The notes below the pieces were generated by a model. The model had not been told where the DNA came from. It saw only the letters and a list, made by a program, of their open reading frames with translations, and ran no database searches. From contig NZ_FMXK01000004.1 of NCBI RefSeq assembly GCF_900103635.1, positions 186,001 to 250,000 of the forward strand: a stretch of 64,000 nucleotides of DNA, in the 5' to 3' direction. The translations under genes were made by a program, and so were the position numbers. Shown here piece after piece: positions 1-6,951 of the stretch; positions within the stretch are counted from its first letter, which is position 1; each line of letters starts with the position of its first letter. The stretch comes from Butyrivibrio sp. INlla18. Its GTDB lineage: Bacteria; Bacillota; Clostridia; Lachnospirales; Lachnospiraceae.

Positions 1-74
1 CCGTTCTTTTTGCCTTCACGATCCATAAACGCAGTCATTTTGGTCATCAAAATGACTTTTTCTTCATTTAACAT
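1..74 (-). CDS. Unknown protein, N-terminal fragment (runs off window)
   Basis: Only about 24 codons are inside the window, starting with MLNEEKVILMTKMTAF. The start ATG follows an AGGAG sequence at good spacing and lies 9 bases after the stop of the YvyF-like gene, so it is probably the next gene of the comF-yvyF flagellar operon. The visible residues are charged and give no recognised domain. In Bacillus the gene after yvyF is flgM, but this start does not resemble FlgM as I know it. Function unknown. Confidence 0.6.
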   Translation of the reverse strand, partial: MLNEEKVILMTKMTAFMDREGKKN

Positions 75-83
75 TTTTGCTCC

Positions 84-491
84 TTAAGTATCCAGGAAGC
101 GCATACCTGCCTTAGTCTCTTTCTTTACAGGCTGCTGTACAGCAGGCTGAGGCTTAGCAAATGTGTTAGTTAAATTATTTGCCATATTACCTTTACATTT
201 AGCACAAAATCTTCCTGTCAAAATTGGCTCTCCACACTTCTCACACTGCAGTGCGATTGGAGATCCCTCTGAGAACATAAGTCTCTCTTCACGGATCCAC
301 TGCTGGATCTGCTTTGTTGTAACCCCATTATCTTCGGCAATCTGCTTAATATCAGCACGTGGATTTTCCTCAATGTACTTCTTTACATTTTGGAAATCTT
401 CTTCCAGAGCCTTTTTACATGGTTCACAGATCATCTGGCCACCAATGTAATTAAACATCTTTCCGCACCTAGCACAATTACGAATGTTCAT
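84..491 (-). CDS. yvyF: YvyF-like flagellar operon protein (TIGR03826 type)
   Basis: A 135-residue protein with an N-terminal zinc-ribbon pair (CARC near residue 6 and CEPC near residue 23), a central helix-turn-helix-like stretch (IKQIAEDNGVTTKQIQQW, about residues 48-65) and a second CEKC...CAKC pair near 83-99. This layout matches the flagellar operon proteins found between comFC and flgM in Bacillus and clostridia, and comF lies directly upstream here. The ATG at 491 is chosen because GGAGG sits 8 bases before it; the in-frame ATG at 506 would put that Shine-Dalgarno inside the coding region. The tail (about 110-135) is Pro/Gln/Lys-rich and probably flexible. The exact biochemical role is not established; a regulatory or assembly role is inferred from position. 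Confidence 0.8.
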   Translation of the reverse strand: MNIRNCARCGKMFNYIGGQMICEPCKKALEEDFQNVKKYIEENPRADIKQIAEDNGVTTKQIQQWIREERLMFSEGSPIALQCEKCGEPILTGRFCAKCKGNMANNLTNTFAKPQPAVQQPVKKETKAGMRFLDT

Positions 492-511
492 AATTCTGAC
501 CTCCATTTATG

Positions 512-1228
512 TTAAGTAGTTTGCCCGATAGCAAGTGTCAGAGAATACACATTCTCAACTCCCGCCATCTGAAACTCATGGGCGATCTCATCAATGGTAC
601 TTCCTGTTGTATAGATGTCATCAATAATAAGTATACAGTTAAATTTTACATCATTTCGCACTATATTAAAAGCCTTTTTCAAATTATTGCGCCTGCCTCT
701 GGCGTCCAGTTTCTTCATGGGCAACGTCGGTCTGGCCCTGACTATGATGTCATCCCTATATTCAATTCTTAGTTCCCTTGCGAGCTTTTTGGCGTATACT
801 TCTGCCTGATTATAACCTCTCTGCTTTTTCTTCTTGTCATACATCGGAACAGGGATTATTGCTTCAATGCCAAGCTTTTTGATCTGTTTTGACAGTCTTT
901 GAGCTGTCACATGAGCATAGTAATCTGCATATTCCTGTCTACCCATATATTTAAACTTATATATGGATCCGGATATGCTCCTATACTGAAACACGCCAAA
1001 GTTTCTTTCAAATCTATGCTTCACACGTACGCAATCACCACAGTACTCACTGTCATCTTGTGTTCCAAGCTGCTTGCCGCATTTCATACATTTTGAACCA
1101 GATATAAGCCTTATCTTTTTCTGGCATTCTGAATGTATGAGTTCACCACTTTTCACCAGTTCATCACATATAGGACAATGTCTTGGATACAAAAAACTCA
1201 GAGCTTTATCAATAAATTCAAATTGCAT
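512..1228 (-). CDS. comF: ComF-family phosphoribosyltransferase-like protein
   Basis: A 238-residue protein with an N-terminal zinc-finger region (CPIC near residue 17; CMKCGKQ and CGDC further on) and a C-terminal phosphoribosyltransferase fold with the PRPP-binding motif IIDDIYTTGST near residues 200-210. This is the ComFC architecture; in Bacillus, ComFC acts inside the cell in DNA uptake by competence machinery. The ATG at 1228 is preferred over the TTG just upstream. It overlaps the 3' end of recD2 by 11 bases and has only a weak AGAAG ribosome site, so translation is probably coupled. It precedes yvyF as in Bacillus. A DNA-uptake role in this organism is inferred, since no other competence genes are in view. 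Confidence 0.88.
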   Translation of the reverse strand: MQFEFIDKALSFLYPRHCPICDELVKSGELIHSECQKKIRLISGSKCMKCGKQLGTQDDSEYCGDCVRVKHRFERNFGVFQYRSISGSIYKFKYMGRQEYADYYAHVTAQRLSKQIKKLGIEAIIPVPMYDKKKKQRGYNQAEVYAKKLARELRIEYRDDIIVRARPTLPMKKLDARGRRNNLKKAFNIVRNDVKFNCILIIDDIYTTGSTIDEIAHEFQMAGVENVYSLTLAIGQTT

Positions 1229-3467
1229 CAAAAACTTCTTTTATCCTATCTGAAAGGCCAGTATATCTCTTGAGCTGCTCCTCATTGTCAACCATCGTCA
1301 TCAAAGTCTGACTGCTACCAAGGATACAGACCGTACTCTTAGCCCTTGTAACAGCCGTATAGAGAAGGTTCCTGTTAAGAAGCATCCTTGGGCCTCCAAG
1401 GATCGGCAATATAACTGCTGGATACTCACTTCCCTGTGACTTATGGATAGTAATAGCATATGACAGTTCAAGCTCGTCAAGCTCAGAAAACGGATATCTG
1501 ACTCTCCTATGTTCATCAAATTCCACCACAAGATCCTGGGAATATTCATTGATCTCTTTTACTATTCCCATATCTCCGTTAAAGATTCCCATGCCTGAAT
1601 CTATAGGAACATTGTATTTGCCTACAACTTCCCATTCAGCCTGATAATTATTCCTGATCTGCATGACCTTATCGCCTTCACGAAGTGTCATATCGCCATA
1701 GGCGTGCTCTTTTTTGGAAGGATCTGGTGGATTCAGGTACTCCTGAAGGACGAGATTTAATTGCTGCGCTCCAAGTGGTCCTTTTTTCATGGGTGTCAGC
1801 ACCTGAATATCATAAGGCCCAGCATCGACATACCCAGGAAGCTTATCCCTTATGAGCTGTACCATATGCTTGTATATTACGTTGCTGTCACTTCTTTCAA
1901 GAAAAAAGAAATCCTTACTCTTATTGTCAAGAACTGGCTTCTCACCATTGTGAATCCTATGAGCATTCATGACTATATCGCTCTCTTCTGCCTGTCTAAA
2001 TATCTTTTTCAGATATATAGTGGGGAATTTCTGGCTAGAAATGAGGTCACTTAAGACCTGTCCCGCACCAACGCTTGGAAGCTGAGAGCTATCACCAACC
2101 AATATCAGGTGCACTCCAGGCACCAGAGCTTTTAACAGCGCATAAAAGAGGTGTGTATCAACCATAGACATTTCATCAATAATGATTGCATCAGCCTCTA
2201 ATGGATTATCTCTATTTCTCTCAAAATGAACACCAGAGCCTTTTTCATCATCCATCTGACCCGAAACTTCAAGAAGTCTATGTATAGTCCTAGCCTCATA
2301 GCCAGTTGCTTCAGTCATACGCTTAGCAGCTCGTCCGGTAGGTGCCGCCAGCATGATATCCATGCCCTGACTTGCATAATATTCAATAATAGTATTGATG
2401 GTGGTAGTCTTACCTGTACCAGGTCCACCAGTTATGATCACAACTCCATTAGAGATACTCTTTAAAACTGCATCCCTCTGAAGGTCATCTAGCTCAATGC
2501 CTTTTTTATTTTCAATCTCAAGTATCCTGTCCAGATACATCTTTTCCTCAGCAGGACTTGTCTTCTCGGCAAGGTTCAGATCAGAGAGCATGACTGCGCA
2601 GCCCTGCTCCTCATAGTAAAAGCTGGCAGCAAAAATATTAGTGTCATTCTTGACCACTAATTTCTTGTCCATTGTAAGGTTTGCTATCTGAGTGCGTACG
2701 CTTTCCGAATCAATAACTGCTTCCGGTCCTGTTTCCAAAAGAGCTACTGTCTTGGATACAAGCTCATCAATAGGAAGATATGTATTTCCATCAAGCGAAG
2801 CCTGTAAAAGAGTGAACAATATCCCGCTTCTGATCCTGTATTCCGAGTCTACTCTTATGCCTATCTTGCCAGCTATCTCGTCTGCAGTTCTAAATCCAAT
2901 TCCAGAAATATCATCAGCAAGCTGGTATGGATTCTCCTGAATGATGGCATAAAGCCTTGATCCATATGCATTAAAAATCTTAACAGCCATAGTATTGCTG
3001 ATGCCATACTGAGAGAGAAACATCATAGCGTCACGCATTTCTCTCTTTTCAGCCATCTGCATAGCAATATCAATAGCCTTTTTCTCGCTGATTCCTTTGA
3101 TCTCAGCAAGTCTTTCTGGTTCATCCTCTATGATTCTAAAGGTTTCAGCGCCAAACTTCTTGACAATTCTTGCTGCCAGGGCCTCGCCGATACCCTTGAT
3201 AGCTCCTGAGCCAAGATATCTCTGCATAGATACAGCATCATCTGGCATAATGATCTTGAAATTAGCCACCTTGAGCTGTTCGCCGTAAACTGGATGATTT
3301 ACAATATCGCCCTCGATCTCCAGAGTATCTCCTACATCTGCATCTTTAAATATACCAGTGCAGACCAGTTCCTCCCCGTCCACAACGAGGCTCACTACTC
3401 CGTAACCATTCTCGGCATTTTTATATATAAAATGATCAATGTATCCTTTAATAACTTCTTTTTCCAT
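1218..3467 (-). CDS. recD2: ATP-dependent RecD2-type DNA helicase
   Basis: A 749-residue SF1B 5'-3' helicase of the RecD2 (YrrC) type, which works without RecBC in DNA repair and fork maintenance. It has an N-terminal OB-like region, helix-hairpin-helix repeats (GIGEALAARIVKKFG and the KGISEKK region, about residues 90-135), Walker A GGPGTGKTTT near 350, motif II IIDEMSMVD, LVGDSSQLPSVGAGQ, and the late motifs YAITIHKSQGSE and YTAVTRAK near 690-730. The ATG at 3467 is chosen: the upstream TTG at 3500 would fall inside a transcription terminator. There is no clear Shine-Dalgarno, and an extended -10 element TGGTATACT ends 7 bases before the ATG, so the message may be leaderless. comF follows with an overlap. 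Confidence 0.95.
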   Translation of the reverse strand: MEKEVIKGYIDHFIYKNAENGYGVVSLVVDGEELVCTGIFKDADVGDTLEIEGDIVNHPVYGEQLKVANFKIIMPDDAVSMQRYLGSGAIKGIGEALAARIVKKFGAETFRIIEDEPERLAEIKGISEKKAIDIAMQMAEKREMRDAMMFLSQYGISNTMAVKIFNAYGSRLYAIIQENPYQLADDISGIGFRTADEIAGKIGIRVDSEYRIRSGILFTLLQASLDGNTYLPIDELVSKTVALLETGPEAVIDSESVRTQIANLTMDKKLVVKNDTNIFAASFYYEEQGCAVMLSDLNLAEKTSPAEEKMYLDRILEIENKKGIELDDLQRDAVLKSISNGVVIITGGPGTGKTTTINTIIEYYASQGMDIMLAAPTGRAAKRMTEATGYEARTIHRLLEVSGQMDDEKGSGVHFERNRDNPLEADAIIIDEMSMVDTHLFYALLKALVPGVHLILVGDSSQLPSVGAGQVLSDLISSQKFPTIYLKKIFRQAEESDIVMNAHRIHNGEKPVLDNKSKDFFFLERSDSNVIYKHMVQLIRDKLPGYVDAGPYDIQVLTPMKKGPLGAQQLNLVLQEYLNPPDPSKKEHAYGDMTLREGDKVMQIRNNYQAEWEVVGKYNVPIDSGMGIFNGDMGIVKEINEYSQDLVVEFDEHRRVRYPFSELDELELSYAITIHKSQGSEYPAVILPILGGPRMLLNRNLLYTAVTRAKSTVCILGSSQTLMTMVDNEEQLKRYTGLSDRIKEVFDAI

Positions 3468-3474
3468 AGCAAAT

Positions 3475-3483
3475 AGTATACCA
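3475..3483 (-). promoter_or_regulatory. Extended -10 promoter of recD2, possibly leaderless
   Basis: On the minus strand TGG precedes TATACT (3475-3480), and the ATG follows after 7 bases. That places a normal transcription start on or next to the start codon. A terminator for the flagellar genes lies immediately upstream, so recD2 needs its own promoter in this short gap. No good -35 hexamer is seen, which fits an extended -10 type. Confidence 0.5.
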
Positions 3484-3492
3484 CAACAAAAA

Positions 3493-3528
3493 GCGCGCAA
3501 TCCTTAAGTTTTCTTAAGAATTACGCGC
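3493..3528 (-). terminator. Rho-independent terminator of the flagellar basal-body genes
   Basis: Near-perfect 16-base arms (3493-3508 and 3513-3528) around a TTTT/AAAA loop. On the minus strand the stem is followed by TTTTTGTTG. It lies just after the flgJ-like gene and before recD2. Confidence 0.85.
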
Positions 3529-3543
3529 TATATTATTCATCAA

Positions 3544-3936
3544 TTATTTATTTTCCAACTTTCCTTCTGGAATGTCGTAGTTGCGCTTCAAGTTCTCATA
3601 GAGCATCTGCGCAAATCCATTACTCTGAGTATCAACAGATGTTGAACAAACTTCCTGAAGTGTCTGATCTTTGAAGAAATCAACCAAAGTGCTTGTTGAA
3701 TTATCACCCTTTTCAGGTTTAAGAGCATCTACAGATTTCTGCATCTCTTTGAACATCTGCTCCAAGAAATAAGCCTCAAAGCTTTTGCAAGCCTCCATAA
3801 GTTCATCATCAGTAGATGTCTTAGAAGTGTTCTCAAGCTTCTTTTGAAGAGCAACTGTACTTGCATTCTTGCTCTCCTGCATGGCATATTCAGTTACCGC
3901 GGTAGCATTAAGCCCCTTAATATCTAATCCAGCCAT
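3544..3936 (-). CDS. flgJ: Flagellar rod-binding (FlgJ N-terminal type) protein
   Basis: A 130-residue protein whose central part (about residues 43-115) matches the rod-binding domain of FlgJ: an ACKSFEAYFLEQMFKEMQKS helix followed by a conserved FFKDQTLQEV-like segment and a final helix ending in MLYENLKRNYDI. The C-terminal muramidase domain of proteobacterial FlgJ is absent, as is usual in Firmicutes. It probably caps or chaperones rod assembly at the periplasmic side of the basal body. It lies 13 bases after flhP, has an AAGGAG ribosome site, and is the last gene before a strong terminator. The symbol is given by domain; single-domain versions are often left unnamed. Confidence 0.82.
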   Translation of the reverse strand: MAGLDIKGLNATAVTEYAMQESKNASTVALQKKLENTSKTSTDDELMEACKSFEAYFLEQMFKEMQKSVDALKPEKGDNSTSTLVDFFKDQTLQEVCSTSVDTQSNGFAQMLYENLKRNYDIPEGKLENK

Positions 3937-3949
3937 ATTAGCTCCTTAC

Positions 3950-4777
3950 TTATCTCTTAAGGCCATTAGCAGTCTGCATCATCTCATCGGTTGTCTGAAT
4001 TGCTGTTGAATTCATTTCGTAAGCACGCTGTGCAACGATAAGATTAACCATCTCTGTTGCTACGTTTACGTTTGAGCCTTCGAGATAACCCTGAACGATC
4101 TCACTCACCTTGATATCGTCTGCCTCTGCCTCAAGAACAGGCTCACCACTTGCTGCTGTCTCTTTCCAAGCAGCACTACCTACTCTCTCAAGACCTTCTC
4201 TATTTCTGAACTGCCAGATACCAATCTGGAGATCATTAACTGGTTCAGGTACACCCTCTTCGTTTGGATAATAGATCTTGCCATCACCGCCAATTGTGAT
4301 TCTGCTGGCAATAGCGTTATCAATAGTGATAGCATTACCATTGATATCAAGAACCGGGTTACCTTCAGCTGTTGTAAGCTCAACTGTTGTACCACCTGTC
4401 TCTGTAAGAGCCCATGTAAAGTTACCATTTCTGGTATACAGCTGTGTCTCACCATCAGCATCCATATAACTAAAGAAACCATCACCACTTATAGCAAGTG
4501 CTGCTGGGTTATCACTATTCTGAAATGATCCCTGGGAAAAGAACTGATTAATGGTTGAAGTTCTAACACCAAGTCCCACCTGTGAATTGGTTGGTTTTGG
4601 TGTACCATTAGCAGTTGTTGTTACAGTCTGAAGCTCCTGATAAAGAAGAGATTTAAACTGAGCGCCCTGTGCCTTATATCCTACAGTGTTAACATTGGCA
4701 AGATTGTTTGAAATAGTATCTACATTAGTCTGCTGGGCATTCATACCAGTCGCTGCTGACCAAAGACTTCTTACCAT
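3950..4777 (-). CDS. flhP: Flagellar basal-body rod protein, FlgG/FlhP type
   Basis: A 275-residue rod protein. The N-terminal signature SLWSAATGMNAQQTNVDTIS then NNLANVNTVGYK (about residues 4-36) is the flagellar rod/hook motif. The centre is a variable beta-rich D1 domain, and the C-terminus (YLEGSNVNVATEMVNLIVAQ, then AYEMNSTAIQTTDEMM) is the conserved coiled-coil pair. Distal rod proteins of this family link the basal body to the hook. The order mbl-flhO-flhP matches Bacillus, which favours flhP; FlgG would be the family name. Its ribosome site is CGGAGGTGA, and a sigma-D-type promoter lies about 80 bases upstream, so it can be expressed separately from flhO. Confidence 0.88.
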   Translation of the reverse strand: MVRSLWSAATGMNAQQTNVDTISNNLANVNTVGYKAQGAQFKSLLYQELQTVTTTANGTPKPTNSQVGLGVRTSTINQFFSQGSFQNSDNPAALAISGDGFFSYMDADGETQLYTRNGNFTWALTETGGTTVELTTAEGNPVLDINGNAITIDNAIASRITIGGDGKIYYPNEEGVPEPVNDLQIGIWQFRNREGLERVGSAAWKETAASGEPVLEAEADDIKVSEIVQGYLEGSNVNVATEMVNLIVAQRAYEMNSTAIQTTDEMMQTANGLKR

Positions 4778-4854
4778 AAGTCACCTCCGATTTCAATATC
4801 AAATAACCTTTGAATACATCCGTCCTCCGTGACCTAATGTATCTCTCTTACCAT

Positions 4855-4881
4855 TTATCGGCAAATTTCCGTCATTACTTA
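4855..4881 (-). promoter_or_regulatory. Sigma-D (sigma-28) type promoter before flhP
   Basis: On the minus strand the gap between flhO and flhP carries GCCGATAA (4855-4862), an exact match to the sigma-D -10 consensus. TAAG (4878-4881) stands 15 bases upstream of it, a 3-of-4 match to the TAAA -35 element. Spacing is normal for flagellar sigma factors. It would drive flhP and the flgJ-like gene. Confidence 0.75.
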
Positions 4882-4900
4882 ATATTATTTGCAAAAAGTA

Positions 4901-5731
4901 TTATGAAAGTCTACCAAGCTGATTAACTGCAATATCCAAAGATGAATCTACTGTTGTGATCATTCGCTGGTTGGTATCGTAATTTCTCTGAACCGCGATC
5001 ATATTGACCATCTCATCGACAACGGAAACGTTGGACTGCTCAAGGAATCCAGCATAAAGAGGTGATGTTGATTCTACTGCATTGGTTCCGTCGATAGGAA
5101 TATACATATTCTCGCCATAATGCTCAAGATTATCATATGTGATCCTGCCATCAGGATATGTTGTCTTTTCAAAATCAAAACGACCAACTGTGGCAACCAC
5201 TTCACCATCCTGGATGATTTCTCCAAGTGTGTTGATCTCTACTGAAAGCTGTGGATCGAGCTCGATATGACCACCATCCTGAGAAAGAACGTAGTCACCA
5301 TCCTGAGTGACCAAAACTCCATCAGCATTCAAAGTGAAATTACCATCACGGGTATACATGATATTTGTCTGATTAGCTACATCTCTCTCGATATTAACAG
5401 CCTTGTTAGTGTACTCGATTCCAAAGAATCCATAGCCACCAATAGCCATATCGAAAGTATTATTAGTTTCCTTCATTGGTCCCTCAGACCAATCTACATA
5501 ACCTTCGCCAATCTTCACACCCGGATTAATAATGCCCAGTCCACGCGCAGTGAACGGGGCATCAGTATAATCTTTTATTTTCAGCGCAAGCTGATCACTG
5601 AAAGACTGTGATGTTGCGCCTTCCTTTTTGTATCCATTAGTGTTGGCATTGGCAAGATTGTTGGTGAGCACATCCATTCTGTGCTGCTCGTTGATCATAC
5701 CTGTGTAAGCAGTATAAAGACCCTTTACCAT
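4901..5731 (-). CDS. flhO: Flagellar basal-body rod protein, FlgF/FlhO type
   Basis: A 276-residue paralogue of the next gene. It begins MVKGLYTAYTGMINEQHRMD followed by the rod signature LTNNLANANTNGYKKEG, and ends with QSNVSVVDEMVNMIAVQRNY plus a terminal helix. The middle part (about 85-215) is a beta-rich surface domain. It is expected to form the rod together with FlhP outside the membrane. It follows the mbl gene by 63 bases, has an AGGGA ribosome site, and was probably transcribed from the mbl promoter because no sigma-D motif was found in the short gap. FlhO is preferred over FlgF by gene order. Confidence 0.87.
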   Translation of the reverse strand: MVKGLYTAYTGMINEQHRMDVLTNNLANANTNGYKKEGATSQSFSDQLALKIKDYTDAPFTARGLGIINPGVKIGEGYVDWSEGPMKETNNTFDMAIGGYGFFGIEYTNKAVNIERDVANQTNIMYTRDGNFTLNADGVLVTQDGDYVLSQDGGHIELDPQLSVEINTLGEIIQDGEVVATVGRFDFEKTTYPDGRITYDNLEHYGENMYIPIDGTNAVESTSPLYAGFLEQSNVSVVDEMVNMIAVQRNYDTNQRMITTVDSSLDIAVNQLGRLS

Positions 5732-5794
5732 ACAAAATCCCTCATACCATCCTGGTTTATTTGCAGTTCAGTCCATGAACCGCACAACAAATTA

Positions 5795-6787
5795 TTAGTC
5801 CTGACGATAACCTACAATAAACTCAACATAGCGACCAGTTCCGATAGCAACTGCTGTCATAGGATCCTCAGCTGTCATTGTGTTAATGCCAGTCTTAGAA
5901 TAGATAAGATCCTCTAAACCACGAAGAAGTGCTCCACCACCTGTAAGGACAATTCCTCTGTCAGCGATATCTGCTGCAAGTTCTGGAGGAGTATTCTCAA
6001 GTACGCTATGAATAGCTTCAATGATCTGAGATGTTGGCTCTCTTAAAGCTTCCTCAGTCTCTTCTGAAGAAACTCTTACTGTCTTAGGAAGACCTGTTAC
6101 AAGGTTTCTACCACGTACATCAAGATAATCATTCTCAGTTCTTGGATAAGCTGAACCAATCTTGATCTTGATATCCTCGGCTGTTCTGTCACCGATGAGA
6201 AGATTGTGTTTCTTTCTCATGTAACGAACAATTGCCTCGTCAAAGTCATCACCGGCAACTTTAACTGATGTACTAACAACAGTTCCACCAAGTGAAATAA
6301 CAGCGATATCTGATGTACCACCACCTATATCAACGATCATATTGCCGCATGGCTTAGTGATATCAATACCAGCACCGATAGCTGCAGCAATAGGCTCTTC
6401 GATAGTCTTAACATCTCTTGCGCCACAAAGTCTTGTAGCATCTTCTACAGCCTTCTTCTCAACTTCTGTTGCTCCACTAGGAACACATACTGCAATGAAT
6501 GGCTTTCTGTGAATTCTACGACCAATCGCCTTCTTGATGAAGTATCTCATCATCTGCTCAGTAATCTTGTAGTTTGAAATAACACCCTGTCTAAGAGGTC
6601 TGACTGCAACGATGTTACCTGGTGTACGACCAAGCATAAGACGTGCGTCCTCACCGATTGCCTTGATCTCTTCTGTGTCTCTATCATAAGCTACTACTGA
6701 TGGCTCTTTTAAAACAACACCCTTACCTCTGATGTAAACAAGTACAGATGCTGTACCTAAATCAATTCCTATATCTGCGTACTGCAT
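5795..6787 (-). CDS. mbl: MreB/Mbl-type actin-like cell-shape protein
   Basis: A 330-residue bacterial actin. It shows the phosphate-1 motif DIGIDLGTASVLVY (about residues 4-18), the phosphate-2 region MIVDIGGGTSDIAVISLGG (about 150-169) and the adenosine motif IVLTGGGALLRGLEDLI near 285-302. It polymerises under the membrane and directs cell-wall synthesis. The ATG at 6787 has AAAGGGG upstream; the in-frame TTG at 6808 would include that site in the coding region. It precedes the flhO-flhP genes as Bacillus mbl does, hence the symbol. MreB or MreBH cannot be separated by sequence inspection alone. Confidence 0.88.
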   Translation of the reverse strand: MQYADIGIDLGTASVLVYIRGKGVVLKEPSVVAYDRDTEEIKAIGEDARLMLGRTPGNIVAVRPLRQGVISNYKITEQMMRYFIKKAIGRRIHRKPFIAVCVPSGATEVEKKAVEDATRLCGARDVKTIEEPIAAAIGAGIDITKPCGNMIVDIGGGTSDIAVISLGGTVVSTSVKVAGDDFDEAIVRYMRKKHNLLIGDRTAEDIKIKIGSAYPRTENDYLDVRGRNLVTGLPKTVRVSSEETEEALREPTSQIIEAIHSVLENTPPELAADIADRGIVLTGGGALLRGLEDLIYSKTGINTMTAEDPMTAVAIGTGRYVEFIVGYRQD

Positions 6788-6853
6788 AACGTATAAAACC
6801 CCTTTCAATCAACAAAATAGCAAATATTTCAGCGCATAAATGCGGATAATACT

Positions 6854-6900
6854 GTTTATAATATCACTAGCATTATAAACCAAATCAAAAATAATGAAAA
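6854..6900 (-). promoter_or_regulatory. Putative mbl promoter with a dyad
   Basis: On the minus strand TTTTCA (6895-6900), 17 bases and TATAAT (6872-6877) form a plausible sigma-A promoter. The -35 lies in the T-tract after the uvrA terminator. Perfect 9-base inverted repeats (6854-6862 and 6872-6880, 9-base spacer) overlap the -10, so a regulator could bind here. Confidence 0.45.
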
Positions 6901-6936
6901 GGGGATATCCATCTTTTATATATATCGGATATCCCC
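6901..6936 (-). terminator. Rho-independent terminator of uvrA
   Basis: Perfect 10-base arms (6901-6910 and 6927-6936) with a 16-base loop. The minus strand continues with TTTTCATTATTTTT. It lies 15 bases after the uvrA stop. Confidence 0.75.
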
Positions 6937-6951
6937 CAAGTCCTCTTTATA

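Noticed and set aside
163..450. Plus-strand ORF opposite the yvyF gene
   Set aside because: It is antisense to a well-supported gene, has no ribosome site and no recognisable domain. The same applies to the other overlapping antisense frames.
3468..3500. TTG start at 3500 for recD2
   Set aside because: It falls inside the terminator hairpin, and the added residues are not part of the family.
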